Positions 1 through 8,721 of a stretch of 24,226 nucleotides of DNA are shown here, piece after piece. The notes beneath the pieces were generated by a model that was given only the letters and a program-made list of their open reading frames with translations, had not been told where the DNA came from and made no database searches. Both the position numbers and the translations under genes were made by a program. Positions within the stretch are counted from its first letter, which is position 1. Each line of letters opens with the position of its first letter. The DNA comes from CAZPMO01 sp964587515 (GTDB lineage: Bacteria > Pseudomonadota > Alphaproteobacteria > MPNO01), in NCBI GenBank assembly GCA_964587515.1, contig CAZPMO010000063.1, positions 1 to 24,226 on the forward strand, read 5' to 3'.

Positions 1-380
1 CCGCGCCGCGCCAAAAAACGCGCGGCGGCGGCGGCGAAGCACGCAATCGCGCTTTTCATATCGGTCGCGCCGCGCCCGAGCAGAATATTGCCGCGCAGTT
101 CGGCCGCGAACGGATCGACCGACCAGGACTCGGCGTTGCCCACCGGCACCACGTCGGTATGGCCGGCGAAGCAGAAATTGCGGCCGCCGGTGCCCCAGCG
201 GGCATAGAGATTGCCGATATCGGGCGTGGCCTCGTCGGAGAAATCGAGACGCCGGCACTGGAAGCCGATCGGCTCGAGCGACATCTGAAGGGCGGCCAGC
301 GCGCCGCCGTCCTCGGGCGTGACGCTGGGGCAGCGGATCAGCGTCCGGGCAAGCTCCAGCGCATCGAGGACGGTATTCAA
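1..380 (-). CDS. dapE: Succinyl-diaminopimelate desuccinylase, N-terminal part (window edge)
   Basis: Zinc aminoacylase-family enzyme that removes succinate from N-succinyl-LL-diaminopimelate, giving LL-diaminopimelate for lysine and peptidoglycan. About 126 residues are present; the rest lies beyond base 1. The reading NTVLDALELARTLIRCPSVT is typical of the DapE N-terminus. The first metal ligand lies in FAGHTDVVP and the bridging Asp in GRGATDMK. The best start is TTG at 380-378, overlapping the TGA of dapD as TTGA; no ATG is in frame nearby. The overlap implies translational coupling with dapD, the preceding step of the same succinylase pathway. The identity is secure; the TTG start is inferred. 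Confidence 0.9.
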   Translation of the reverse strand, partial: MNTVLDALELARTLIRCPSVTPEDGGALAALQMSLEPIGFQCRRLDFSDEATPDIGNLYARWGTGGRNFCFAGHTDVVPVGNAESWSVDPFAAELRGNILLGRGATDMKSAIACFAAAAARFLARR

Positions 381-1216
381 TCGCGCAACAATTCGTTGAT
401 CGACGTCTTCGAGCGGGTCTGCGCATCGACCTGCTTGACGATGACCGCGCAGTAAAGACTGGGCCCCGACTCGGCCGGCAGGGAGCCCGGCACCACCACG
501 GAAAACGCGGGTACCCGCCCGAAATGTATCTCGCCGGTGGCGCGATCGACGATCTTGGTGGATGCGCCGATGAAGACGCCCATCGCCAAGACCGAACCGG
601 TTTCGATCAGCACGCCCTCGGCGACCTCCGAACGCGCCCCGACGAAGCAGTTATCCTCGATGATCACCGGATCGGCCTGCAACGGTTCCAGCACGCCGCC
701 GATCCCGGCGCCGCCCGAAATATGGCAGTCCTTGCCGATCTGGGCGCAGGAGCCGATCGTCGCCCAGGTGTCGACCATGGTGCCCGAATCCACATAGGCG
801 CCGAGATTGACGAAGCTCGGCATCAACACGACATTGGGCGCGATATAGGCGGAGCGCCGCACCACGCAGTTGGGGACGGCGCGGAAGCCGGCCTCGCGGA
901 AATTGCTTTCATCCCAGCCGGCGAATTTCGGCGCGACCTTGTCGAACCACGGCGCCGCGCCGCGCGCCGGGTCGGTGGGCCCGCCGGGCATCGGCGCCAT
1001 GTCGTAAATGCGAAACGACAGCAGCACCGCCTTCTTCAGCCACTGATTGACCCGCCATGCGCCGCCATCCTTCTCGGCGACCCGGAATTGGCCGGCGTCG
1101 AGCCCGTCGAGCGCCGCCTCGATGGCATCGCGCGTGGGCCCCGTGGTCGCCGGGGAAATCCCGTCGCGTTCCTCCCAGGCGGCGTCGATCACCGCTTGCA
1201 GTTCAACAGCTTCCAT
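377..1216 (-). CDS. dapD: 2,3,4,5-tetrahydropyridine-2,6-dicarboxylate N-succinyltransferase
   Basis: Succinyl-CoA-dependent acyltransferase of the succinylase branch of lysine / diaminopimelate synthesis. It is a cytoplasmic trimer of left-handed beta-helix subunits. The 279-residue protein is full length for the family. An N-terminal helical domain (about 1-100) begins MEAVELQAVIDAAWEERD. Hexapeptide repeats follow from about 115 (RRSAYIAPNVVLMPSFVNLG), including GAYVDSGTMVDTWATIGSCA and the GGAGIGGVLEP segment. The gene sits between a HAD phosphatase upstream (59 bp gap) and dapE, with which it overlaps by 4 bp. These three on the minus strand look like one transcription unit. Confidence 0.97.
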   Translation of the reverse strand: MEAVELQAVIDAAWEERDGISPATTGPTRDAIEAALDGLDAGQFRVAEKDGGAWRVNQWLKKAVLLSFRIYDMAPMPGGPTDPARGAAPWFDKVAPKFAGWDESNFREAGFRAVPNCVVRRSAYIAPNVVLMPSFVNLGAYVDSGTMVDTWATIGSCAQIGKDCHISGGAGIGGVLEPLQADPVIIEDNCFVGARSEVAEGVLIETGSVLAMGVFIGASTKIVDRATGEIHFGRVPAFSVVVPGSLPAESGPSLYCAVIVKQVDAQTRSKTSINELLRD

Positions 1217-1275
1217 TGGCGTCAGACCGTCCGTTTATCAATGCTTTGGGCAACATAGCCGGACCGCCCCCGCTG

Positions 1276-1941
1276 TCAATACGAGCCGAGCAACCCCTCG
1301 ATCCAGGCCACCAGATCGTCGGTGACGTGATCGATGTATTCGGCCTGCGGGATATCACGGGCCCATTCCGCATTTGTCTTCATCCACACCGTCGACATGC
1401 CAAGTTGCGCCGCCGGTTCCAGATTTTTAGCGATGTCGTCGACCATTACCGCGCGCGTCGCGTCGACGCCATACTGGCGGCACAACGCCTCATAGGCCTC
1501 GTCGGCCGGTTTCGGGAGATAATCGGCGGCGGCGATATCGTGGATCGCCTCGAAATGGTCTTCCATGCCGATACGGCCGAGCACTTCGGTCGCATGGTTC
1601 GCGAAGGCGTTGGTATAGATGATCTTGCGGCCAGGCAGCCGCGCGATGGCGCCGGCCAGCGCGTGGTCGGGCTGCATGTCGCGGTAAAGCTCCGGCCGCG
1701 TCATATATTCCACATAGGCGCGCGGATCGAGCCCGTGATGGATCATCAGGCCGCGCAGCGTCAGACCGTGCTGGCGGAAATAATCCTTCTGGATCACGCG
1801 CGCCTGTTTGTGATCGACGCCAAGAAACTCGGCGACGAAATCGCGCAACAACTCGTCTACCCGCGCGTGCATATCCGCGCTGGCCGAATACAGCGTGTTG
1901 TCCAGATCGAAAATCCAGGTGTCGATTTCGGTGGGGTCCAT
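1276..1941 (-). CDS. HAD-family hydrolase, pyrimidine 5'-nucleotidase type
   Basis: A 221-residue haloacid-dehalogenase phosphatase resembling the SDT1 / pyrimidine 5'-nucleotidase subfamily, which dephosphorylates nucleotide monophosphates. Motif I is FDLDNTLYS, with the nucleophile Asp12 and general acid Asp14. A helical cap follows (about 20-100, with HHGLDP). Motif II lies near IIYTNAF, a conserved Lys in LPKPADEAY, and the motif IV acidic pair in VMVDDIAKNL. The gene is first in the minus-strand run leading to dapD and dapE, an arrangement common in alphaproteobacteria. GAGGGT directly precedes the ATG. The exact substrate cannot be read from sequence; the HAD assignment is firm. Confidence 0.85.
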   Translation of the reverse strand: MDPTEIDTWIFDLDNTLYSASADMHARVDELLRDFVAEFLGVDHKQARVIQKDYFRQHGLTLRGLMIHHGLDPRAYVEYMTRPELYRDMQPDHALAGAIARLPGRKIIYTNAFANHATEVLGRIGMEDHFEAIHDIAAADYLPKPADEAYEALCRQYGVDATRAVMVDDIAKNLEPAAQLGMSTVWMKTNAEWARDIPQAEYIDHVTDDLVAWIEGLLGSY

Positions 1942-2094
1942 ACCCTCAAAATGGCCCTAGACCCCCACGCCGGCAAGGCTTTTCGCCGCGCGCCACGAAA
2001 GGAAACATTAACGGAACCTTATTATCCTCGCCGCTCAAACCTTCCGTACCGGGGGGTATTGGTCCAAACCTCTTCGAGGGCGTCACCCCACGGC

Positions 2095-3822
2095 ATGAGC
2101 AGCTCTTTACAAGCATCTCCCGCCGATATTTCCTATGTCGATTTATTAAGGCGCGAACGGGACAGGTTCGTGGCGCTGGCCTTTTGCGCGGCCGACGTGC
2201 TGCTCGAGGTCGATAAGGACCATAAAATCGTCTATGCCGCCGGCGCGACTGTCGCGCTGACCGGCGTCGTGCCCCAGGATTTGAACGGCCGCGCCCTGCT
2301 CGACATCATCACCCAGGATGACCGCGCGCTGCTAAGCGAACTCATTCGCGGCATGGGTGCCGGCAAGCGGCTCGATCCGGTGCCGATGCGACTTGTGGGA
2401 GCGGACGGCCCGACGCCGCGGCTTCTGCTGACCGGTTATCTGCTTCCCGAACTGCCGGACTCGCTGTTCTTCGCGCTGCGCCTCGGCGCCGACGCCAGGA
2501 CCATGCCGGTGCTGAACGCCAGGGGGCGCGACCCGGGCACCGGTCTTTATGATGGCGAAGTATTCGCCAAACTGGCCGGCGAGCGCATCCAGGCCGCCAA
2601 GCGCCAGGGCGACGGCGCGCTGTTGACCATGCTGCGCCTTGAAGGCTATGCCCGCGTGAGCAAGCGCCTTGGCAAGGACGCGGGCGAACAGCTCGACCGG
2701 ACGATCAGCGCCTGCTTGCGTGTCGGTGCGGGCGCGTCGGACACGGTCGGACGCTTCGACCCGGAGAATTACGGGTTCGTCCACAAGCCCGGTGTCGATA
2801 TCGACGATATCCGCGGCCGCATTGAGCAACATATCAAGGACACCGACCCCGAGGGCGTGGGAGTCGGCGTGCGGGCCGGCACCATCAGCCCCGACGGCTA
2901 TGACGTCTCCGATCTGGACCTGATAAAGGCCCTACATTTTACGATCCGTCAGTTTTGCGCCGAGGACGACGCCGAGATCGCCATCGCCAGCATGTCCGAC
3001 AATCTTCATCACGGGGTCGAGGAAAATTCGCGAAAACTGACGGATTTCAAGGCAATCGTGTCGGAGTCGAATTTCGATGTCGCCTTCCAGCCGATTGTCG
3101 ATATCTCGACCCGAAGAATCAGCCACTACGAGGCCCTCGCCCGGTTCGGCGGCGGGTCCGAACGCTCACCCTACGAGTTTATTACGTTTGCCGAGGATAC
3201 CGGGCTGATCTGCGATTTCGATTTCGCCATGTGCCAGAAACTGATCGCCTGGTTGACGCGCCAGAACGAGGCGGGAAACCGGTTCAGGATCGCCATGAAT
3301 CTGTCCGGCCGGTCGGTCGACAACACCGCGTTTCTCGCCGCGATTCAGAACCTGCTCGACGCTCACGGCGATATCCGCGCCCAGCTGTTGATCGAAATCA
3401 CCGAATCGGCCCGTATCAGCGACCTCAATCTTACCAACCGGTTCATTCAGAGCCTTCGGAAATCCGGCCACATGGTGTGTCTCGACGATTTCGGTGCGGG
3501 GGCGGCGGCGCTCCGCTATCTCCACGATCTCGATGTCGACGTGGTGAAAATCGACGGACAGTACATTCAGGGCGCGGCGAAGAGCCGGAAGATGCGCGCA
3601 TTCCTGAAGGCCATCGCCGGGCTGTGCACCGAACTCGGCATCACGACCGTGGGCGAAATGGTCGAAGACGAGGAAACGGTGGAAATTCTGAAGAGCTGCA
3701 AGATCGCATACGGACAAGGTTATTTTTACGGAAGACCGTCGCTGGACCTCGATGATTTCAAGGAGCTCGCGGCCAGCGCGCCCCCTGCGAAGTCCGGCGT
3801 GCCAAAGTCGCGGACAAATTGA
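2095..3822 (+). CDS. PAS / degenerate GGDEF / EAL cyclic-di-GMP phosphodiesterase
   Basis: A 575-residue signalling protein expected to hydrolyse cyclic-di-GMP. A PAS-like segment (about 20-135; ADVLLEVDKDHKIVYAAGA) is followed by a GGDEF-fold domain (about 150-315). There the GGDEF signature is replaced by DPENY at 222-226, so cyclase activity is unlikely. The EAL domain (about 325-560) keeps the expected catalytic set: E346 in YEALAR, N402 in MNLSG, E434 in IEITES, D464-D465 in DDFGAG, K485 in VVKIDG, E521 in VGEMVE and Q541 in GQGYFYGRP. No membrane segment is seen. The open frame extends far upstream, but the ATG at 2095 starts the homologous part and leaves a 153 bp divergent intergenic region. 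The degenerate GGDEF may act as a GTP sensor (inference). Confidence 0.9.
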   Translation: MSSSLQASPADISYVDLLRRERDRFVALAFCAADVLLEVDKDHKIVYAAGATVALTGVVPQDLNGRALLDIITQDDRALLSELIRGMGAGKRLDPVPMRLVGADGPTPRLLLTGYLLPELPDSLFFALRLGADARTMPVLNARGRDPGTGLYDGEVFAKLAGERIQAAKRQGDGALLTMLRLEGYARVSKRLGKDAGEQLDRTISACLRVGAGASDTVGRFDPENYGFVHKPGVDIDDIRGRIEQHIKDTDPEGVGVGVRAGTISPDGYDVSDLDLIKALHFTIRQFCAEDDAEIAIASMSDNLHHGVEENSRKLTDFKAIVSESNFDVAFQPIVDISTRRISHYEALARFGGGSERSPYEFITFAEDTGLICDFDFAMCQKLIAWLTRQNEAGNRFRIAMNLSGRSVDNTAFLAAIQNLLDAHGDIRAQLLIEITESARISDLNLTNRFIQSLRKSGHMVCLDDFGAGAAALRYLHDLDVDVVKIDGQYIQGAAKSRKMRAFLKAIAGLCTELGITTVGEMVEDEETVEILKSCKIAYGQGYFYGRPSLDLDDFKELAASAPPAKSGVPKSRTN

Positions 3823-3837
3823 CGTGAGCAGCGGCAT

Positions 3838-5580
3838 ATGTTTCTGAACCGGATATTCGAAATGGGCAATCCTCGGCACCAGGCCGCTGGTGGCGAGGAC
3901 GAGAGCTCCGTTGGGGCGGGGTTCGCCGTCGACGGGATATTCGATCGCGACCCCGTTCCGGTCGGCTTCCTCGATGGTGACGGACGCATCGCCTCCTCCA
4001 ACCCGGCCTTCAACCAGTTGTGGGCGCTCGATGGCGCGGCCGACGCCATCGCCGGACGGGTCCGTGAGGCGATTGCCTCGGGCACCGCGCGCCGCGAGGA
4101 GGTCGACTTTTCCACCCTGGGCGAGGCGAGCGCGGCGGAACATGCAGCCGGCGTCTGGGAATTCATCATCCTGCCGCTGCCCGGCGGCGATGGCGCGCTG
4201 GTCCAGGCCCATGACACGTCGCGCGACCACGCCTTGCGCGACGCGCTGGTCGATTCGCGACGGCGCTATAAGGACTTGGTCGAGATTTCCAGCGACTTCG
4301 TATGGGAAACCGGCGCCGACGGCAATTTCGCCTTTGTCTCGCCGGGTGGCGCGATCGGCTATGCGCCGGACGACATGATCGGGCGTCATCCGGTGAGCTT
4401 CGTGCCCGACACCATGCCGACCGAATCGGCGTTGCCTTTTCTCGCCACGAACAGGATCACCGATGTCGATATCTGGTTCCGCCGCGCCGACGACCGGGTT
4501 GCTCTCCTGGTCGCCTCGGCGACGCCGATTTTCGGTGAAGACGGTGGGTGGCTCGGGGCGCGCGGCGTCTGCCGCGACATCACGGAAGCGCGCGAACGCG
4601 ACCAGGCGCTCGCCGCGGCCCGGACCCGCGAAGGCCTGCTTGCCCACATCATTCGCGGCATGCACGACGAGATTGATCCGACGAAGACTTTGACGACGGC
4701 GGCGACGGAGACGGCGCAGGCGCTGTCGGCGGTCAATGGGCGGATTTATCGCGGCGACCCGAAGGCCGGCTTTGCGTTGGACTCCGAGTTCGGCGCGCCG
4801 CCGATCGACGATGATCTCGAGCAATCGCTGCTGGCGCGCGCGGCGGTCGATGGCGAACCCATCATGGCCGCCGACGCCGACCGTCATCTGATGTGCGTCG
4901 CGACCAGCTATCGCAAGCAGATCAACGGCGCGATCTCTGTCACCCGCGCCGCCGACGCCGGCCCGTGGACGCATGAAGACGTCACCCTGGCGCGCGAAGT
5001 GGCGATGCAACTCGCGATCGCCATCGAACAGATCGATTATCACAACCGGCTTGAGACCATGTCGCGCACCGACGAAATGACCGGGCTGCTCAACCGGCGC
5101 GCCTTTCTCGCCGATCTGGACGCGCGCATTAACGGCAATCTCCGGACACCGGGCGCCGGCGCCTTGTTTTTCGTCGATCTCGATAATTTCAAACTGGTCA
5201 ACGATGTGCATGGACATCAGCGCGGTGACGAGGCGCTGATCGCGGTATCGTCGGTGCTGCGCGCCAACACCCGCCCGGGCGACCTTGTCGCCCGTTTCGG
5301 CGGCGACGAATTCGCGCTCTGGCTGGACCGCACGGAGGAGCAGGCCGCCGTTGATCGCGCCGAGGAACTGCTGTCGGCCGCGAAGGTTCTGCGGGAATTT
5401 TCCGGCGACGAGGCGCGCCCCCTCGGCATGTCGATCGGCATCGCGCCGTGGAAGCCGGGCGCCGCCGAGACCATCGACGACCTCACCAACCGCGCCGACG
5501 AAGCGATGTACGAAATCAAGCACGGCTCCAAAAGCGGTTATGTCGTGGCGAGCGAGCCACCGACGCCGGCGGTCTCATAG
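3838..5580 (+). CDS. PAS-PAS-GAF-GGDEF diguanylate cyclase
   Basis: A 580-residue predicted cyclic-di-GMP synthase. A first PAS (about 35-75; DPVPVGFLDGDGRIASSNPA) and a clearer second PAS (about 140-250; YKDLVEISSDFVWETGADG) precede a GAF-like domain (about 275-400). The C-terminal GGDEF domain (about 410-570) carries an intact GGDEF at 488-492. It also has a canonical inhibitory I-site RPGD at 479-482, exactly five residues upstream, so product feedback is predicted. No transmembrane helix or signal peptide is seen, so it is probably cytosolic. It begins 15 bp after the EAL gene. The two opposing enzymes are probably co-transcribed, with DUF2336 following 13 bp later. The sensed ligand is unknown. 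Confidence 0.92.
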   Translation: MFLNRIFEMGNPRHQAAGGEDESSVGAGFAVDGIFDRDPVPVGFLDGDGRIASSNPAFNQLWALDGAADAIAGRVREAIASGTARREEVDFSTLGEASAAEHAAGVWEFIILPLPGGDGALVQAHDTSRDHALRDALVDSRRRYKDLVEISSDFVWETGADGNFAFVSPGGAIGYAPDDMIGRHPVSFVPDTMPTESALPFLATNRITDVDIWFRRADDRVALLVASATPIFGEDGGWLGARGVCRDITEARERDQALAAARTREGLLAHIIRGMHDEIDPTKTLTTAATETAQALSAVNGRIYRGDPKAGFALDSEFGAPPIDDDLEQSLLARAAVDGEPIMAADADRHLMCVATSYRKQINGAISVTRAADAGPWTHEDVTLAREVAMQLAIAIEQIDYHNRLETMSRTDEMTGLLNRRAFLADLDARINGNLRTPGAGALFFVDLDNFKLVNDVHGHQRGDEALIAVSSVLRANTRPGDLVARFGGDEFALWLDRTEEQAAVDRAEELLSAAKVLREFSGDEARPLGMSIGIAPWKPGAAETIDDLTNRADEAMYEIKHGSKSGYVVASEPPTPAVS

Positions 5581-5593
5581 GGAAAGCATCCAG

Positions 5594-6865
5594 ATGGACG
5601 GCATGCTCACGAAACTTTTCAACTTCCGCCGTGACGACGGCGCGCTGATGGATTACGACGAGGCGAAGCGGCTCGCCGGCAACGACAAGCCGGGCGTGCG
5701 GCGCAAGCTCGCGAAACGCGGCGACGTACAACCTGAAATTCTCTATTTCCTGGCCGAGGATTCGGCGCCGGAAGTGCGCCGCGAAATCGCGGCCAACGCC
5801 TCGACGCCGGTGCAGGCCGATCTGCTGCTGGCGCGCGACAATGACGACGAGGTGCGCTGTCATGTTGCGACAAAGATTTCTTCCCTCGCCCCGACGCTGA
5901 CCGACGAAGAACAGGCGCGGGTCGGCGATCTGGTCACGGAAATTCTGCAAACCCTGGCCGGCGACCAAGTCTCCCGCGTCCGTCGCATCCTGGCCGAAGA
6001 GCTGAAGGACACCGCCGACGTCTCGCCCGCCGTGATCGAGCGCCTGGCCCGTGACGACGATCTTTCCGTGGCCGGGCCGGTCCTCGAAAATTCACCCCTG
6101 TTGAGCGATGAGATCCTGCTGGAGATCATCGAAAGTCCAACGGTGCAGGGAGCATTGAGCGCGATTTCGAACCGCCAGGGTCTGGACGAGACGTTGAGCG
6201 ATGCGATCGTGCGCACCAGCGACGAAGACGCCGTGACCGCGCTGCTCGCCAATTCCAGCGCTCAGATCCGCGAGGAGACGCTGGACGATCTGGTCGACCG
6301 ATCGGAATCGGTGTCGGCCTGGCACGCGCCGCTGATCGCCCGCCCGACGCTCTCTTCGCGCGCGATCCGGGGTCTCGCCGAATTCGTGACCGACAACCTG
6401 CTCGATAAGCTCGAAAAACGCGAAGACATCGCGCCGGAACTCGCACGCTCGTTATCCAGCGTCGTGCGCGACCGTCTCGACACCGATCCCGATTCCGATC
6501 GTCCCTCGAAAGACGGGGGTCCATCGGACCGGGAGCGCGCCCAGGCGTTGTTGGCGAACGGATCACTCGATGAGGCCGCCGTCAACGCCGCGCTCGACAA
6601 AGGCGATCGCGGCTTCGTCACCGCGGCGCTGGCGCTGCGATCTGAACTGCCGCTCGAAATAATTCAAAAAGTCGTTCAGATGGCCAGCGCCAAAGGGGTC
6701 GTCGCCCTTGCCTGGAAAGCGGGCTTCAGCCCGCGCTGCGCCGTCCAGCTGCAGCTCCGTCTCGCGCGGATCGCGCCGGCATCGGTTTTAAAACCCGCGT
6801 CCGGCGGCGGATATCCGCTCAACGAAGAACAGATGAGCTGGCAGATCGACTTCTTTACCGGCTAG
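5594..6865 (+). CDS. DUF2336 family HEAT-like repeat protein
   Basis: A 423-residue alphaproteobacterial protein of the DUF2336 family, function not established. It is made of short degenerate alpha-helical repeats of HEAT type, for example DAPEVRREIAANASTPVQAD-like units at about 55-110 and again at 150-260. A polar linker near 300-315 (DTDPDSDRPSKDGG) separates the C-terminal part. The start chosen is the ATG at 5594 behind AGGGAAAG; the frame is open further upstream, but that stretch overlaps the GGDEF gene. DUF2336 proteins often lie near cyclic-di-GMP or motility genes, as here, so a scaffold role in this signalling module is a reasonable inference and no more. Confidence 0.8.
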   Translation: MDGMLTKLFNFRRDDGALMDYDEAKRLAGNDKPGVRRKLAKRGDVQPEILYFLAEDSAPEVRREIAANASTPVQADLLLARDNDDEVRCHVATKISSLAPTLTDEEQARVGDLVTEILQTLAGDQVSRVRRILAEELKDTADVSPAVIERLARDDDLSVAGPVLENSPLLSDEILLEIIESPTVQGALSAISNRQGLDETLSDAIVRTSDEDAVTALLANSSAQIREETLDDLVDRSESVSAWHAPLIARPTLSSRAIRGLAEFVTDNLLDKLEKREDIAPELARSLSSVVRDRLDTDPDSDRPSKDGGPSDRERAQALLANGSLDEAAVNAALDKGDRGFVTAALALRSELPLEIIQKVVQMASAKGVVALAWKAGFSPRCAVQLQLRLARIAPASVLKPASGGGYPLNEEQMSWQIDFFTG

Positions 6866-6913
6866 AATTCAATTGTTTTAGACGGCGCCAATTCCACGAA
6901 ATTCCGAAAAGCC

Positions 6914-7414
6914 TTAGCCGGCGGTGAAGCCCTCTGGCAGCCCATATTTTTCGATATAGGCAGAGGCGAAATCCATCGGATTGATCAACAGCGGCGGATA
7001 TCCGCCGTTTCGCGTGACATCGGCGATGATTGCGCGCGCGAACGGAAACAGGTGCCGCGCGCCCTCGATCAGCAGCACCGGCTGGATATCCGCTTCGGTC
7101 ATGCCGTTCAGCGTGATGATCCCGCAATAAGTAAGCTCGACGATGAACACCGAGGTTTCGCCGTTCTTCGCCTCCCCCCGGATGAACAGCGTGACCTCGT
7201 AGATATCACCCTGAAGAGCCTGAGCAGACGGGTTGATCTCGAGATCGATCGACGGCGCTTCGTTCATGGTCGCCAGCGCTTCCGGCCCGAGCGGATTTTC
7301 GAACGAAAGATCCTTGATATACTGCGCGCCGATCGTCAGTGGCGTCTGCACGGCGCCGGCGTCTTCCGCGCCGCCGTTGGATTCTTCGGTCGATTCTTGT
7401 GATTCGTCGGCCAT
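6914..7414 (-). CDS. secB: Protein-export chaperone SecB
   Basis: A 166-residue cytosolic tetrameric chaperone that keeps precursor proteins unfolded and passes them to SecA. After an acidic, low-complexity N-terminus (about 1-25), the conserved fold begins at LTIGAQYIKDLSFENP. Further motifs are VFIVELTYCGIITLNG and FPFARAIIADVTRNGGYPPL, ending DFASAYIEKYG. The start at 7414 is preceded by AAAAGGGAG at good spacing; an upstream in-frame extension to 7465 lacks support. It follows fxsA and the histidine phosphatase on the minus strand with an 87 bp gap, so it may have its own promoter there. It converges with the DUF2336 gene, 48 bp apart. Confidence 0.96.
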   Translation of the reverse strand: MADESQESTEESNGGAEDAGAVQTPLTIGAQYIKDLSFENPLGPEALATMNEAPSIDLEINPSAQALQGDIYEVTLFIRGEAKNGETSVFIVELTYCGIITLNGMTEADIQPVLLIEGARHLFPFARAIIADVTRNGGYPPLLINPMDFASAYIEKYGLPEGFTAG

Positions 7415-7473
7415 CGCTAACTCCCTTTTCGAGCAGCCCGTGGCTACCATGGATGGCCCGGGCAAACAACTGT

Positions 7474-7511
7474 GTCACTCCGCCGCGCATCGCGGCTGGG
7501 GTCACTCCGCC
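7474..7511 (-). repeat. Direct repeat with a small hairpin between histidine phosphatase and secB
   Basis: GTCACTCCGCC occurs at 7474-7484 and again at 7501-7511, 27 bp apart. The second copy covers the stop codon of the histidine phosphatase gene. Between them a 6 bp stem (GCCGCG 7482-7487, CGCGGC 7491-7496) with a 3-base loop could form on the minus-strand transcript. It has no T-run, so it is at best a weak terminator. Confidence 0.35.
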
Positions 7512-8044
7512 TTGGGCGATGGCTGGGTTGGATCGATTCTGATGTGTTCGCCGTTGGCGGCGCGGTGGCCGGTCAGGGCGCGAATGACGCCCCAATGGGT
7601 AATCACCGCGACAGAGCCCCAATCGGGCGTTTCCGCCATGCGATCGCGGAAACGGTGGCATCGGTCCTCGAATATGGACGGGTGTTCCTCTTCAGGGTGC
7701 CACCAGACCTCGTCGATATGATCGAACCCGTAAGCGCGCCATTTTGCCTCGAGTTTAGAGCGGATCGTGCCGACATCGCATGAAAACGCGGTGCGTTCAC
7801 GCACCATCTCCTCGACCGTGACCGGCAAATCGAGCGCACAGGCAACGATCTCGGCGGTCTCCAGCGCCCGGCTATAGGGGCTCGCGATCAGGCGCGTGAT
7901 CGATTCGCCGCGCAGCTTTTCGGCCGCCTCCCGCGCCTGTCGGCGGCCCTGATCGGTCAGCCGGGGGTCGCGCACCCCCGGATCGCGCCGGGTCGCGCCG
8001 AAAATGACATTGAACGCGGTCTGGCCGTGACGCAGGAGAATCAT
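7502..8044 (-). CDS. Histidine phosphatase family protein (phosphoglycerate-mutase-like)
   Basis: A 180-residue phosphatase of the histidine phosphatase superfamily. The catalytic RHG is at residues 5-7 (MILLRHGQTAFN). A second arginine lies in the SPYSRALETAEIV segment (about 55-67), a Glu-rich core in VEEMVRER, and the second catalytic His in VAVITHWGVIRAL (about 150). The substrate is not predictable; such proteins act on small phosphoesters or phosphoproteins. The start codon overlaps the fxsA stop as ATGA, so the two are translationally coupled. It is about 20 residues shorter than the usual cofactor-dependent mutases and is better described as a phosphatase. Confidence 0.88.
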   Translation of the reverse strand: MILLRHGQTAFNVIFGATRRDPGVRDPRLTDQGRRQAREAAEKLRGESITRLIASPYSRALETAEIVACALDLPVTVEEMVRERTAFSCDVGTIRSKLEAKWRAYGFDHIDEVWWHPEEEHPSIFEDRCHRFRDRMAETPDWGSVAVITHWGVIRALTGHRAANGEHIRIDPTQPSPKAE

Positions 8045-8577
8045 TTGTTCCGTTTCCCGTTTTCCGCCTGATCACGATTTTTGTTGGGTGGCCGCACTTC
8101 TTCGAACTTGCCCTCGATGACGAGCCCCCGATCGGGCTCGCCATGGTCCGGCTGCTCCGGGCCACGGTTATTGTTTCGCGGGCCAGGCCCGCTGGGACCA
8201 TAAAACATTTCGACGCGACCGGCGGAGACCATCCACCGCCGCACCATTCGCTGCACGAACCAGCGCACCGGCAGCACGAAAAGCGCGAGACCGATGGCGT
8301 CCGTCACGAAACCGGGCGTCAGCAACAGCGCGCCGGCGAACAGCAGACACAGACCGTCGAAAACCTGCTGCATTGGAAATTCCTGCCGCGCCAGGCTTTC
8401 CTGCGCCTTTTGCAGCGTCGCGATCCCCTGCATGCGCAGCAACCAGGTGCCGGCAAACGCCGTCGCGACCACGACCGCCAACGTCGGCCAAAGCCCGATC
8501 AGACCGCCGATTTCTATGAAAACGGCGATTTCCACGATCGGCGTCGCAATAAATGCGATCAGCAGGACGATTGCCAT
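8041..8577 (-). CDS. fxsA: FxsA family membrane protein
   Basis: A 178-residue inner-membrane protein of the FxsA family; the E. coli member affects exclusion of phage T7 by F plasmids, but its physiological role is unknown. Hydrophobic segments are visible at about 1-20 (MAIVLLIAFIATPIVEIAVF), 27-48 and 72-105 (CLLFAGALLLTPGFVTDAIG), the last containing the family's LLTPGFVTD motif. The C-terminal third is hydrophilic, with GPSGPGPRNNNRGPEQ and many charged residues. It is the first gene of a minus-strand unit with the histidine phosphatase, and is divergent from the Tim44-like gene across 144 bp that must hold both promoters. Confidence 0.9.
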   Translation of the reverse strand: MAIVLLIAFIATPIVEIAVFIEIGGLIGLWPTLAVVVATAFAGTWLLRMQGIATLQKAQESLARQEFPMQQVFDGLCLLFAGALLLTPGFVTDAIGLALFVLPVRWFVQRMVRRWMVSAGRVEMFYGPSGPGPRNNNRGPEQPDHGEPDRGLVIEGKFEEVRPPNKNRDQAENGKRNK

Positions 8578-8721
8578 GCTTGCGATTTCCCGGTTTAACG
8601 CCTATCTACAGTTTTGCGCTGGTTTGCGGGCTACTTCGATAATCATTCGGCGACGCTCGGACGACGGTTTAGCCAAGGTGAGCGTCCGCGTCCAGTCATC
8701 GCGGCGCGAAAGGCTGCGTTT

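Noticed and set aside
1057..2094. Long upstream extension of the EAL gene frame
   Set aside because: It runs antisense over the HAD gene and part of dapD, both clearly real; the frame is open only because of high GC.
3166..5523. 785-codon open frame on the minus strand
   Set aside because: It lies opposite the EAL and GGDEF genes, whose motifs are unambiguous; its composition is Arg/Gly/Ala-rich shadow sequence.
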